Part shown: positions 1 to 7,990 of the stretch, in pieces | How the letters are laid out: every line of letters starts with the position of its first letter | Position numbering within the stretch: position 1 is the stretch's first letter | NCBI GenBank assembly: GCA_000708835.1 | Contig: DF238763.1 | Location: 1 to 64,000 of the forward strand | DNA from: Klebsormidium nitens | Lineage: Eukaryota > Streptophyta > Klebsormidiophyceae > Klebsormidiales > Klebsormidiaceae | DNA length: 64,000 nucleotides | Direction: 5' to 3' | The notes under the pieces: generated by a model | Database searches by the model: none | What the model saw: only the letters and a program-made list of their open reading frames with translations | What the model was told of the DNA's origin: nothing | Translations under genes and position numbers: made by a program

Positions 1-139
1 TTATTCTTTTTTACGCCTCTTTTTTGGGTGATTTTTCATATCTTTCAAAAAAAAAAAATGATTTAAAAAGTAAAGTTTTGTATTCTTTTCAAAAAAAAAT
101 GAAAATGAACCACTTTTTACCCTATTGAAAACTTCAATT

Positions 140-210
140 AGGCTAAGGGTGGAATCGAACCACCATTTCAAGATTTGCAGTCTAATACATTTCCTTTATG
201 TTACTTAGCC
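140..210 (-). tRNA. trnC: tRNA-Cys(GCA)
   Basis: The minus strand folds as a cloverleaf with acceptor GGCTAAG/CTTAGCC, anticodon GCA in loop CTGCAAA and a GGTGG/CCACC T-arm. The discriminator would be U, as usual for Cys. Confidence 0.9.
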
Positions 211-521
211 TCTCTCTATAACTTAATAACTACGGTTATAAGAATCTCTTTTATTTTTGAAAAGAATCATAAAGAATTCTTCGTTAAAGTTAACAACGAG
301 CTTCAATGGGGTGGCCACAAAAAAAAAAGTGTAAAAGATTTTTACCAATTGCTTTGCTTTCTTTACTGGTATTGACTCCATTCATTATAGCCTTTAAAAA
401 ACGTTCAGGGCTATCGCCTATCGCCGATTTATTCCATTATTAAAAAAAAAAGAACAAAATTTTGAATGTTAGAACAGTCTTTTATAAGCCCTTAAAGGTA
501 CTGAAAGGAGTTGCTGTGGTA

Positions 522-594
522 TGGGTGCGGCAGGGTTCGAACCTGCGACCATTAGGTTAAAAGCCCAATGCTCTGCCAACTGAGCTACGCACCC
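522..594 (-). tRNA. trnK: tRNA-Lys(UUU)
   Basis: The minus strand gives GGGTGCGTAGCTCAGTTGG at the 5' end, anticodon TTT in loop CTTTTAA and T-arm GCAGGTTCGAACCCTGC, with a perfect 7-bp acceptor and discriminator A. Confidence 0.95.
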
Positions 595-1208
595 GTATAT
601 TCAAAATATACGTCTTCATTTGAATGTGTTAGGGTCAGGTGGATTGCTTTACACTATTAACCAAGTGTGGACAATACAAATAACAATCTCCAGTTTAGCA
701 GTGAAGCAGAAAAAAACATACTTTTTATAAGTATAATTGATAAAAGTATAAAAAAGATAAAAAGCATTGAATGCGTTCAAAAAGGTAAGGTTTTGCTTTC
801 TTCAAAAAAAATGAATAAGCGCAGAGTCTACCTAACCCCCCTAGAGGGATTGGATCAAAAACCACACTTTTATAAAATGGAAAGTGCTCTCAATTTATTG
901 GAACTTTGTCTGTTTACGAAAAAGCTTTATTCGATTAGCCTATGGTTATTACCCTCTATTTTGAACCTATCAATTGCTAGCAATTAGAGAAAAATAAGAG
1001 AGCAGGTAAGAGCGGAGCGTGGAATGAGGCCACTCATTTGCTTTTTAGAATGCCTTAAAGAAAATGCTTATTCGGCTGTGGCTTTCTCTTTATTTTGCTG
1101 ATTCAGTTGCTCATCATTTTTATGTTCAGTGAGCTTATGCAACAGCTTTTATTTTTCGATTTTGCTCTAGTCATAAAATAGAGACTCGTTTTTATAAAAA
1201 ACGTTGCT
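595..1208. other. spacer between trnK and trnL; no convincing gene
   Basis: The stretch holds one open frame, 667..987 on plus (106 codons, GTG start), lysine- and leucine-rich, which I do not recognise. It is AT-rich and has no visible start signal, so I treat it as probably chance. Confidence 0.5.
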
Positions 1209-1289
1209 TACGGCTAGAGGGACTCGAACCCCCATGGATAACCCGCCAAGTCCTAAGCCTGGTGCGTATACCAATTTCGCCATAGCCGC
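1209..1289 (-). tRNA. trnL: tRNA-Leu(UAG)
   Basis: Class II tRNA of 81 nt with a long variable arm. The minus strand reads GCGGCTATGGCGAAATTGG, with anticodon TAG in loop CTTAGGA and T-arm GGGGGTTCGAGTCCCTC. Confidence 0.93.
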
Positions 1290-1354
1290 TTTCTTTGCTC
1301 ACTTTTTTGATTGACTTTCTTTTTTGTAATTCAAAGTATACCGAAAAAAACAGA

Positions 1355-1426
1355 AGCCTATGACTGGAATTGAACCAGTTCTCTCTCTCTTACCAAGGGA
1401 GCGCTCTACCACTGGGCTACGTAGGC
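1355..1426 (-). tRNA. trnT: tRNA-Thr(GGU), slightly degenerate
   Basis: The minus strand reads GCCTACGTAGCCCAGTGG, anticodon GGT in loop TTGGTAA, and T-arm ACTGGTTCAATTCCAGT. The anticodon stem CTCCC/GAGAG has one C-A mismatch, the D-stem has another, and the variable loop seems to be only 3 nt. UGG (Pro) would need an anticodon stem that does not pair, so GGU is preferred. Confidence 0.72.
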
Positions 1427-1496
1427 TTTTAGTCATAATTTTTTCATACTCTTCGATTGCTTTTATTCTTTTTTGGGGTAGGATATTCTTTCCCGT

Positions 1497-1569
1497 TGGA
1501 GACGCCCGGACTCGAACCGGGAGCATCATGCGTGCAAGGCAAGCGTTCTACCAATTGAACTACGTCCCC
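1497..1569 (-). tRNA. trnA: tRNA-Ala(UGC)
   Basis: The minus strand has acceptor GGGGACG/CGTCTCC, anticodon TGC in loop CTTGCAC and T-arm CCCGGTTCGAGTCCGGG. It lies one base from trnS. Confidence 0.92.
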
Positions 1570-1570
1570 T

Positions 1571-1657
1571 TGGAGAGAAAGGGATTCGAACCCATGATAC
1601 AAAAAATTGTATTTTGATTTAGCAAACCAACGCTTTCAGCCACTCAGCCATCTCTCC
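1571..1657 (-). tRNA. trnS: tRNA-Ser(GCU)
   Basis: Class II tRNA of 87 nt. The minus strand begins GGAGAGATGGCTGAGTGG, with anticodon GCT in loop TTGCTAA and a long variable arm (ATACAATTTTTTGTAT), which is itself a hairpin. Confidence 0.93.
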
Positions 1658-2268
1658 TACTAGAGTACAAAAAGTCTTCGTACATACAATAACAAAAAGG
1701 GGATGTTAACCTGTTTGATGCGGTGCAGTGCGCAACCAGCGGGCTTAGTAAGCGAAGCTGTGCCAAAAAAAAAAGGTCTCGCTTTATCACACCCGCAAAG
1801 CGCTAAACTCGCTTAAAGAAATGTACGCACCTGTTGAAAAGAATGAGTTTCTGTTTTCCTACTTTTTATCCACTCTTCTTGGAGAATTATTGAATTTAGG
1901 GGGTTATCGAAGGAACAGCTCCTTTAGCGAAATCATTATCAAAAAAAGGATAATAAAAGAAAAAGAATCAATGAGCGACCGCCAATGAAGCGAATATACT
2001 TCACTTTGCTCAAAAAAAGAATCTTTTTTTAACCTTTTCGCTTGTGTGTACTTGACGCTTTAAGCTTTTCTATTTCTCAGTGGGGGAGGTTCAAAAAATA
2101 TATGGCGGGAACACGAGCGGGAGATAGCCATTTGTTTACTATTGCCTTTAGTATTACAAAATTTTTTTTCTTTGTTGGCCGACTCCTGCCCTGCCTACCC
2201 ACCGGAGTGCACTTCTTAAGCTATAGCTAAATACAATTTCAATTGCGTTTGCAAAAGCAAAAGAAGAT
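1658..2268. other. spacer between trnS and trnD; nothing recognised
   Basis: No conserved protein, RNA or tandem repeat is visible. The only frame longer than 60 codons (2042..2230, plus) has no features and is probably chance. Confidence 0.5.
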
Positions 2269-2340
2269 CGGGAAAGACGGGATTTGAACCCGCGATCTAT
2301 GACGTGACAGGCCATCGCTTTGCCACTAAGCTACTTCCCC
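2269..2340 (-). tRNA. trnD: tRNA-Asp(GUC)
   Basis: The minus strand has acceptor GGGGAAG/CTTTCCC, anticodon GTC in loop CTGTCAC, T-arm GCGGGTTCAAATCCCGT and discriminator G, typical for Asp. Confidence 0.94.
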
Positions 2341-2347
2341 TTTGTGC

Positions 2348-2420
2348 TGGGTAATAACGGACTTGAACCGCTAGCCCTCTCGGTGTAAACGAGATGCTCT
2401 ACCAATTGAGCTAATTACCC
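2348..2420 (-). tRNA. trnV: tRNA-Val(UAC)
   Basis: The minus strand starts GGGTAATTAGCTCAATTGG. The anticodon stem TCTCG/CGAGA encloses loop TTTACAC, giving anticodon TAC. T-arm GCGGTTCAAGTCCGT and discriminator A. Confidence 0.93.
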
Positions 2421-2559
2421 GAACGTGCGGAGTGGAGGACGGTAGTTCCCCAGCGAAGCCACCCTGTTTGAGGAGCAAATAGTAACCCCTTCGGTAAACT
2501 CCTCGCTCATTCGTCTACCGCCCCCCTTCAATGCGTTTCACTCTCTATCGGGAGTGACT

Positions 2560-2725
2560 GCGTTAGTGGGGCTAGCGCCCCCCATTTTATTCCACTCCCG
2601 GGGGGGAGTGATTGAATTCAAAAAAATCTCTTTTTTTATTTCATTCCACTCCCGGGGGGGAGTGATTGAATTCAAAAAAATCTCTTTTTTTTTTTCATTC
2701 CACTCTTTTTAAGAGTGACTGCGTT
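2560..2725. repeat. hairpin repeat cluster upstream of nad3 tail
   Basis: Two near-identical units of about 58 nt carry the hairpin core CACTCCCGGGGGGGAGTG followed by GATTGAATTCAAAAAAATC and a T-run. A third, variant hairpin (CACTCTTTTTAAGAGTG) follows. The same modules recur through the window. Confidence 0.85.
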
Positions 2726-2735
2726 GGTTTTCAAT

Positions 2736-3092
2736 CTATTCCCACTCCAAAGCCCCTTTCTTCCACTCATAAATAAAGCCAATCGTTAGAATCCACAAGA
2801 ACAGCATCATTGACCAAAAACCAAAAAAACCAATTGATTCTAAACAAACAGCCCACGGAAATAAAAAAGTTACTTCTAAATCAAAAATAATAAATAAAAT
2901 TGAAACTAAATAGAATCGAATATCAAACCTACTTCGAGCATCATCGAAAGGGTCAAAACCACATTCATAAGCCGAGAGTTTCTCTGGGTATGACAAATTA
3001 TTTGAAGCGGCAAATAAAAACGAAAGCGCAAGAAGCAGAATCGTTAGTAAAAAACTCACTACGATATAGATTAAAATAGGTGCAAATTCCAT
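2736..3092 (-). CDS. nad3: NADH dehydrogenase subunit 3
   Basis: Membrane subunit of respiratory complex I in the inner mitochondrial membrane. The 118-residue product has the family length, three hydrophobic segments (about residues 7-29, 60-80, 87-108) and the diagnostic segment [20 protein letters not shown] after the first helix. That loop carries the conserved Cys of the active/deactive switch, followed by [20 protein letters not shown]. The start ATG at 3092 fits the family N-terminus. The gene is separated from nad2 by trnW (opposite strand) and a long repeat tract, so joint transcription with nad2 is possible but not shown. Confidence 0.97.
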   Translation of the reverse strand: MEFAPILIYIVVSFLLTILLLALSFLFAASNNLSYPEKLSAYECGFDPFDDARSRFDIRFYLVSILFIIFDLEVTFLFPWAVCLESIGFFGFWSMMLFLWILTIGFIYEWKKGALEWE

Positions 3093-3300
3093 AAGAGTTT
3101 TTTCAATTCGAATTATAGTATGCGTTCTTTTATAGCTTTTGTTATAAGAAGTTTAAAACGTCATACATTTGAAAGCTTTCTAGTTTTGAAAAGTCTTATT
3201 CTTGACTGCGTTCCAAGAAGCTAAAAAAATTTTTTTTAGCTTTGGGCCTTCAAAACATAACGAAACAATAAGCATGAGATCCTACTGAATTTATCAAAAT

Positions 3301-3373
3301 AGGGGAGTATTTTCAACGGTAGAATAGTGGTCTCCAAAACCAAAGGTTAAGGGTTCGAGTCCCTTCTTCCCTG
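3301..3373 (+). tRNA. trnW: tRNA-Trp(CCA)
   Basis: Acceptor AGGGGAG/CTTCCCT, anticodon CCA in loop CTCCAAA, T-arm AAGGGTTCGAGTCCCTT, discriminator G. A CCA anticodon (not UCA) agrees with TGG-only Trp and TGA as stop in this genome. Confidence 0.93.
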
Positions 3374-3589
3374 TAATGATCCAGCAATGATTAAAAGTAC
3401 GCAGTCAATCGCTCTTCAGATAAGAAAGAGAACGCAACAGTCTTTCAAAAATGCAAGAATTTTGTTCAATTTTGAAAAAATCGCATAAGGCTTGGGCTGA
3501 AAAAAGTGCCAGGTGGAATCATTGAAAGTATTGTTGAAGAGGAGGGCGAGAGTTGATAGGGCTCAAGCCCCCCACTGTGTACCACTCCC

Positions 3590-3870
3590 TATCGGGATCG
3601 AAGAGACATTCCCCTCCAGGGAAGGGAGTAGAGTGATTTCATTCAAAAAAATCTCTTTTTTTATTTCATTCAAAAAAATCTCTTTTTTTATTTCATTCAA
3701 AAAAATCTCTTTTTTTATTTCATTCAAAAAAATCTCTTTTTTTATTTCATTCAAAAAAATCTCTTTTTTTATTTCATTCGTGGCAATGGCGTGCCCCACG
3801 TTGTTCCACTCCCTATCGGGAGTGATTTCACTCGTGGCACTGACGTGCCCCACTTTGTTCCACACTTTTT
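3590..3870. repeat. tandem array of a 27-nt A/T-run unit plus hairpins
   Basis: Five perfect tandem copies of the 27-nt unit ATTCAAAAAAATCTCTTTTT (continuing TTATTTC) occupy 3641..3775. They are flanked by hairpins CACTCCCTATCGGGAGTG and by the GTGGCACTGACGTGCCCCAC module. Open frames across the array on both strands are translations of the repeat, not genes. Confidence 0.9.
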
Positions 3871-3993
3871 TACAATATGTCTCTTCGCTACTAAGACTTA
3901 CGCCCTTTAGCTTCCCTAATAAACAATCTTTTTTTTTGCTACTTGGTTGATGGCTTACCGCTACGTTCAAAAAAAATCTCTTTTTGATTTTCG

Positions 3994-4043
3994 CCCCAAT
4001 CCGCTACGGGAAGCAAAGAGCCACTTCCCATAGCGGATTGGGG
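3994..4043. repeat. imperfect inverted repeat downstream of nad2
   Basis: Arms of 20 nt, CCCCAATCCGCTACGGGAAG and its complement with one mismatch, enclose about 10 nt. The hairpin lies just 3' of the nad2 stop codon on the minus strand, so it could act in RNA 3' end formation, but it also belongs to the general hairpin repeat population. Confidence 0.7.
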
Positions 4044-4091
4044 TGGCTCTACGCTCGTAAGACTTCTGCGTCTTCTTTTTCACCGCTTTTT

Positions 4092-5543
4092 TTATATGCA
4101 AAGGCAAAGTGCTGCTTGATGGGTTATTAAGAAAAGAGGAGATGGGTATAAAAAAAAGAATAAGACAAAAAAGAATGTAATGCCCAATAAGATTGCTTTG
4201 GCTTGATCCATAGGGCTATATACAACCCATCTCTTAGGTGTCTCAAAGTACATCACTTTTACAAATCGTATATAATAAAAACAGCTTATAACACTTGTCA
4301 ATACACCCACCAATGCTAATAATACTGCACCACAGCCTAGAGCAGCAAAAAACAAGTAGAACTTACTGCAAAAGCCTGCTAAAGGGGGGATTCCAGCCAT
4401 AGAGAACATTGTCATTGAAAGAGTCAAAGCCAACACAGGATTTGTTTTTGCAAGCGCTCCTAAATCTGCAATGTATTTCAAACTTTGCCTTAAGGAGAGT
4501 AAGACTGCAAATAGATTAATACTCATTCCAATATAAATGACTAAAGCAATGAGTAAAGATTGAATACCTTCTACTGTGCCACAAGAGAATCCAATTAACA
4601 GGTAACCTACATGACCAATAGAGCTATAAGCCAAAAATCTCTTGATCTTTTTTTGGGACATAGCTGCTAGGGTGGCAAAGAGCATAGAAGCAAGGCTACA
4701 AACAAAAAAGATTTGCTGCCAAGTTGGGTCATAGATGGACGAAACAAATAGGCGCAGCATGTTTGCTAAAATAGCAACCTTTGGTGCAATTGAAAAAAAA
4801 GCCATAACAAATGTAGGAGAGCCCTCGTACACATCCGGAGCCCACATATGGAAAGGTACTGCTGTAATCTTAAACAAAAACCCTACAGCGATCAATAAAA
4901 TTGCTAAAAAAATGCCCTTTTCAGGGATATCTAATAAAGTAATTTTGGCCAAATCTTCAAAATTTGTGGTTCCTGTAAATCCATAAATAAGAGAGCAGCC
5001 TAACAACAAAATGCCAGAAGAAAATGCGCCTAAAATAAAATATTTTAATCCCGCCTCTGTTGAAAACTCTGAGTTTCGCTTGGAGGCCGCAAGCACATAA
5101 AAACAAAGGCTTTGAAATTCAATCGCTAAATACATTGCAATCAGATCATATGCGCTAATCATTAAAAGCATGCTGCACAAAGATAGAAGCATTAAAATGA
5201 CAAATTCAAAGCTATTGAAAGTCTCCTGTTTGAAATATTCAAGGCTCATCAAGATAACACAAGCACTACTTGCGAGTACAAGAGTCGAGTTCATCAGAGT
5301 AAAATGATCAAAGATCAAGCTGCCATGAAAGCAGCAAACTGCAAAGTTTGGAAATGGGTGAGAAACAGTTAGCAGCAGGGTTATGAGAACAGTCAATAAA
5401 CCTAACCAGCCAATATTACTCGCTAGAGGTGGATATCCATATCTCTCGCTTGTGCTAAAAAAAGCACCATACATTAAGAGTAGGATTGTCGCACAACACA
5501 AAAAAATTTCAGGAAGAATTGCTAACAAATCGTGTATCAACAT
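4092..5543 (-). CDS. nad2: NADH dehydrogenase subunit 2
   Basis: Proton-pumping membrane subunit of complex I. The product (483 residues from the ATG at 5543) has about 14 hydrophobic helices and the antiporter-like core, including LLIAVGFLFKITAVPFHMWA followed by PDVYEGSPT, with the conserved Lys of the channel. The frame stays open upstream to a TTG at 5603, but family proteins begin close to MLIHDLLAILPEIFL, so the ATG is preferred. The C-terminus is hydrophobic and ends close to the repeat hairpin at 3994..4043. No repeats have entered this gene. Confidence 0.96.
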   Translation of the reverse strand: MLIHDLLAILPEIFLCCATILLLMYGAFFSTSERYGYPPLASNIGWLGLLTVLITLLLTVSHPFPNFAVCCFHGSLIFDHFTLMNSTLVLASSACVILMSLEYFKQETFNSFEFVILMLLSLCSMLLMISAYDLIAMYLAIEFQSLCFYVLAASKRNSEFSTEAGLKYFILGAFSSGILLLGCSLIYGFTGTTNFEDLAKITLLDIPEKGIFLAILLIAVGFLFKITAVPFHMWAPDVYEGSPTFVMAFFSIAPKVAILANMLRLFVSSIYDPTWQQIFFVCSLASMLFATLAAMSQKKIKRFLAYSSIGHVGYLLIGFSCGTVEGIQSLLIALVIYIGMSINLFAVLLSLRQSLKYIADLGALAKTNPVLALTLSMTMFSMAGIPPLAGFCSKFYLFFAALGCGAVLLALVGVLTSVISCFYYIRFVKVMYFETPKRWVVYSPMDQAKAILLGITFFFVLFFFLYPSPLFLITHQAALCLCI

Positions 5544-6015
5544 AAGCGGATCAAACTTTGCCCAAACCCATAACCCTGTTAGAAAACAACCCTTACTGCT
5601 CAAAAGCTTAATAAGGAGTTAAACAAATGATGAAAAAAAAAGATTGTTTTGAACGAAGAACTATTTATAACTTATTCTTTTTGATGCACACAATTCGGTG
5701 GAATAAACGAGAACGGATTGTTCCCGCCCTATAGCGCTTTTTGAATATAGAAGAACTACCAACAAAAGATAGAAGAGCCACCGCCCCCTTCTCGCTATCC
5801 CTTCGCTTAGAGCTTTTGTTGTATAGAATTCTCAAACACTGATAGTTTGACAAAAAAAGAGGTTTTGCTGTAGGTTGTAGATTTATAGGAAACAACAAAT
5901 ATTTTACTCTTTTGATTGAATAAGCCCTAAAGAGGTTAGGAGAAGGAAAAGGGGTGAATTTCTTAATCCATTCATTCTTATTGATTCTATAAACAGCTTA
6001 GTAAAAGCAAAGATT
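5544..6015. other. spacer between nad2 and atp4; nothing recognised
   Basis: The stretch is AT-rich and contains no hairpin repeat cluster. A 77-codon minus-strand frame (5665..5898) has no family features and is likely chance. Confidence 0.5.
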
Positions 6016-6570
6016 CTAATTGCGAATGTGCTTATTTCTATTGAATAGAGCAAAGCATTGCTTTAATTGAATTGGTTGAGCTTTGCGGCCTTTTGAATAA
6101 CTGTACTGAATTTGAGCGGCCTCTTTGAATCCTGTAATTAGACTATGCTGCAATGTGTTGCGATACATTTTTTGAGAGCTCACTAAAATGTTTAATTGAT
6201 TGTCAATCTGTTGCCCTAAAGCAAAGCGCAAAGATTGGTACAATTCTGGCAAATTGATTTGAATTTCGTGGCTTATAGATTCCCCTATCTGTTCGGTAGC
6301 CGGTTGTAACTCATCGGCAATGAACTGCTGGTCGCGGATTGCAGATTGCAGATTGATCTGCTGCAATGTCATATGATGCTGTAACTCTTCTAGAATCGAC
6401 GTACCTCTTGATTGAAGACTGGCACGGATAGTATCTCCAAAACTTTTTTCAACATACAACACAAAGCCAATAAAACTTAGAGCTACCACAATCTCTTCGT
6501 TTAAAATTAAGATCTGTTTGGCGCAAATAACACTGAAAACTAAAACGATTAAAATGATATATCTAGGCAT
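6016..6570 (-). CDS. atp4: ATP synthase F0 subunit b (Atp4, ymf39)
   Basis: Peripheral stalk subunit of mitochondrial ATP synthase. The 184-residue product has an N-terminal hydrophobic hairpin (about residues 3-15 and 25-42) with the conserved segment ILILNEEIVVALSFIGFVLY, then a charged helical domain (about 45-160) predicted to form the stalk. That arrangement and length are typical of mitochondrial Atp4/Ymf39. It lies 12 bp downstream of atp8 on the same strand, so the two are probably co-transcribed, as suits two F0 subunits. Confidence 0.93.
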   Translation of the reverse strand: MPRYIILIVLVFSVICAKQILILNEEIVVALSFIGFVLYVEKSFGDTIRASLQSRGTSILEELQHHMTLQQINLQSAIRDQQFIADELQPATEQIGESISHEIQINLPELYQSLRFALGQQIDNQLNILVSSQKMYRNTLQHSLITGFKEAAQIQYSYSKGRKAQPIQLKQCFALFNRNKHIRN

Positions 6571-6582
6571 GGATTTTAGAGT

Positions 6583-7185
6583 TTATTTTTTCACTTTTTT
6601 CCCAGAAAACCCACCCACAAAAAAGCCTTGTTTTTGCGCTTTCGTTCGCTTTGCTGTGCTCTTTGGCGAAACATCCTTTTTTTTGGCTTTGTTTGAAAAG
6701 CAACGCCTTAAGCCAATTAGAAATGCAACTTGCTTTGATTGGCTTCTATTCGCTAAAGGCAGTGCCTTTCCTGAAGACAAAAGTTGCGATGTTAATACCT
6801 GCCAAAGGCTTAATTGGCCTAGGAATGCAACACTTTTCTTATGAAGCTTTTGAAATTGCCCCATGTGAATGTTTGAGAGCTGCTGATTGTACCAATCCAT
6901 AGAATATTGTACAGTTTGAGAAAGAAATTCTCGGCTAAGCCGGCACACATCCCAAACAATTCGGCCTGTTAAAAGGACGGTAGGCTTTGATCCTTGTACT
7001 GAAAGTGTTTGAGCATCGGCTTGGGACTCTGTAACTGTAGAGCCAGCTGTAAGCTGTTTGCGAAGCTTTAATAACCGACTAATGCGCGGTAGCGCATTAT
7101 TAAGAAGCAAGATATAATAAGTAAATAAAAAAACACACAGCCAAACAACCTGTGTGAGGTAAGTAAATGAATCGAGTTGTGGCAT
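6583..7185 (-). CDS. atp8: ATP synthase F0 subunit 8 (Atp8, ymf19), extended
   Basis: Small F0 membrane subunit of ATP synthase. The N-terminus [19 protein letters not shown] followed by a hydrophobic helix (to about residue 33) is the diagnostic Atp8 signature. The rest, about residues 34-200, is basic and poorly conserved. With 200 residues it is longer than many Atp8 proteins, although plant and protist versions also carry basic tails. The C-terminal tail is Lys/Phe-rich (GKKVKK end). The start ATG at 7185 gives the canonical N-terminus. Confidence 0.93.
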   Translation of the reverse strand: MPQLDSFTYLTQVVWLCVFLFTYYILLLNNALPRISRLLKLRKQLTAGSTVTESQADAQTLSVQGSKPTVLLTGRIVWDVCRLSREFLSQTVQYSMDWYNQQLSNIHMGQFQKLHKKSVAFLGQLSLWQVLTSQLLSSGKALPLANRSQSKQVAFLIGLRRCFSNKAKKKDVSPKSTAKRTKAQKQGFFVGGFSGKKVKK

Positions 7186-7381
7186 TGTATTAATTTTTGT
7201 TTTGCTAGAAGAAAAAAAATTTGAAAAAAAGCAGAGCCATAAGCTATAGAATCAAAAAATACAGTGACTTTCCTTAGATACACAGTCACTCCCGGTAAGA
7301 GGTGGGGGTGGAAAGGGAACGTTTAAAGGAGAAGAATCGATAGATTGCTTGAAGTATGGGACATAAGCCTTGTTGCCTATC

Positions 7382-7625
7382 GCCCCCATTTCATTCAAAA
7401 AAATCTCTTTTTTGATTTCATTCCACTCCCGGGGAGGGAGTGATTTCATTCCACTCCCGGGGAGGGAGTGATTTCATTCCACTCCCGGGGAGGGAGTGAT
7501 TTCATTCCACTCCCGGGGAGGGAGTGATTTCATTCCACTCCCGGGGAGGGAGTGATTTCATTCCACTCCCGGGGAGGGAGTGATTTCATTCCACTCTCTA
7601 TCGGGGCGAAGAACCACTCACTGAA
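7382..7625. repeat. tandem array of 28-nt hairpin units
   Basis: Six perfect tandem copies of the 28-nt unit TGATTTCATTCCACTCCCGG (continuing GGAGGGAG) lie at 7413..7580, followed by a diverged seventh copy. Each unit holds the palindromic core CACTCCCGGGGAGGGAGTG. Upstream is the CAAAAAAATCTCTTTTTTG module. The remaining spacer (7186..7381 and 7626..7990) shows no gene. Confidence 0.92.
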
Positions 7626-7990
7626 AGCACTTGCTTCTTTTTCCACAGATTTATTGAAGCCATCAAAAAGGGCAGAGAAAGGCGCAACTCCAAGAAGATT
7701 TGACTGAAGGGGATGGGGAGAAAGCAGCCAAAGTGCTTGTGTTGTAATTATGAACAGGTTGAGTCATAGATCCAATGTTCTTTTTTGAATGGGAAAAGAG
7801 GGGGGTTCTTTGGCTCTCACCACATATTAAGGCTTGAAGCAATTTTTTGGTGGCGTCACAAACAATTTTGTTTTTATTCCACAAAAAAAAAGAAAGGAAT
7901 AGAATAAAAGACACGGGACTTTTGCGCCTTAACGCCAAGCAGGCATGGCATTTTTCGCTTAGTACTGAAATGAGAAAGAATTGAACAATC

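Noticed and set aside
1299-1617. Frames over the tRNA cluster at 1.2-1.7 kb
   Set aside because: They cross trnL, trnT, trnA and trnS on the opposite or same strand and translate tRNA T-arms (GxxTRTG pattern).
3513-3970. Open frames of 135-145 codons on both strands across the 27-nt array
   Set aside because: Translations are periodic (SFKKISFFI or NEIKKEIFL), a product of the repeat unit, in both strands.
7413-7580. CRISPR-like array (regular 26-36-nt repeats at several places)
   Set aside because: Copies are directly adjacent with no unique spacers, and no cas genes are present. They are simple tandem duplications of hairpin units.
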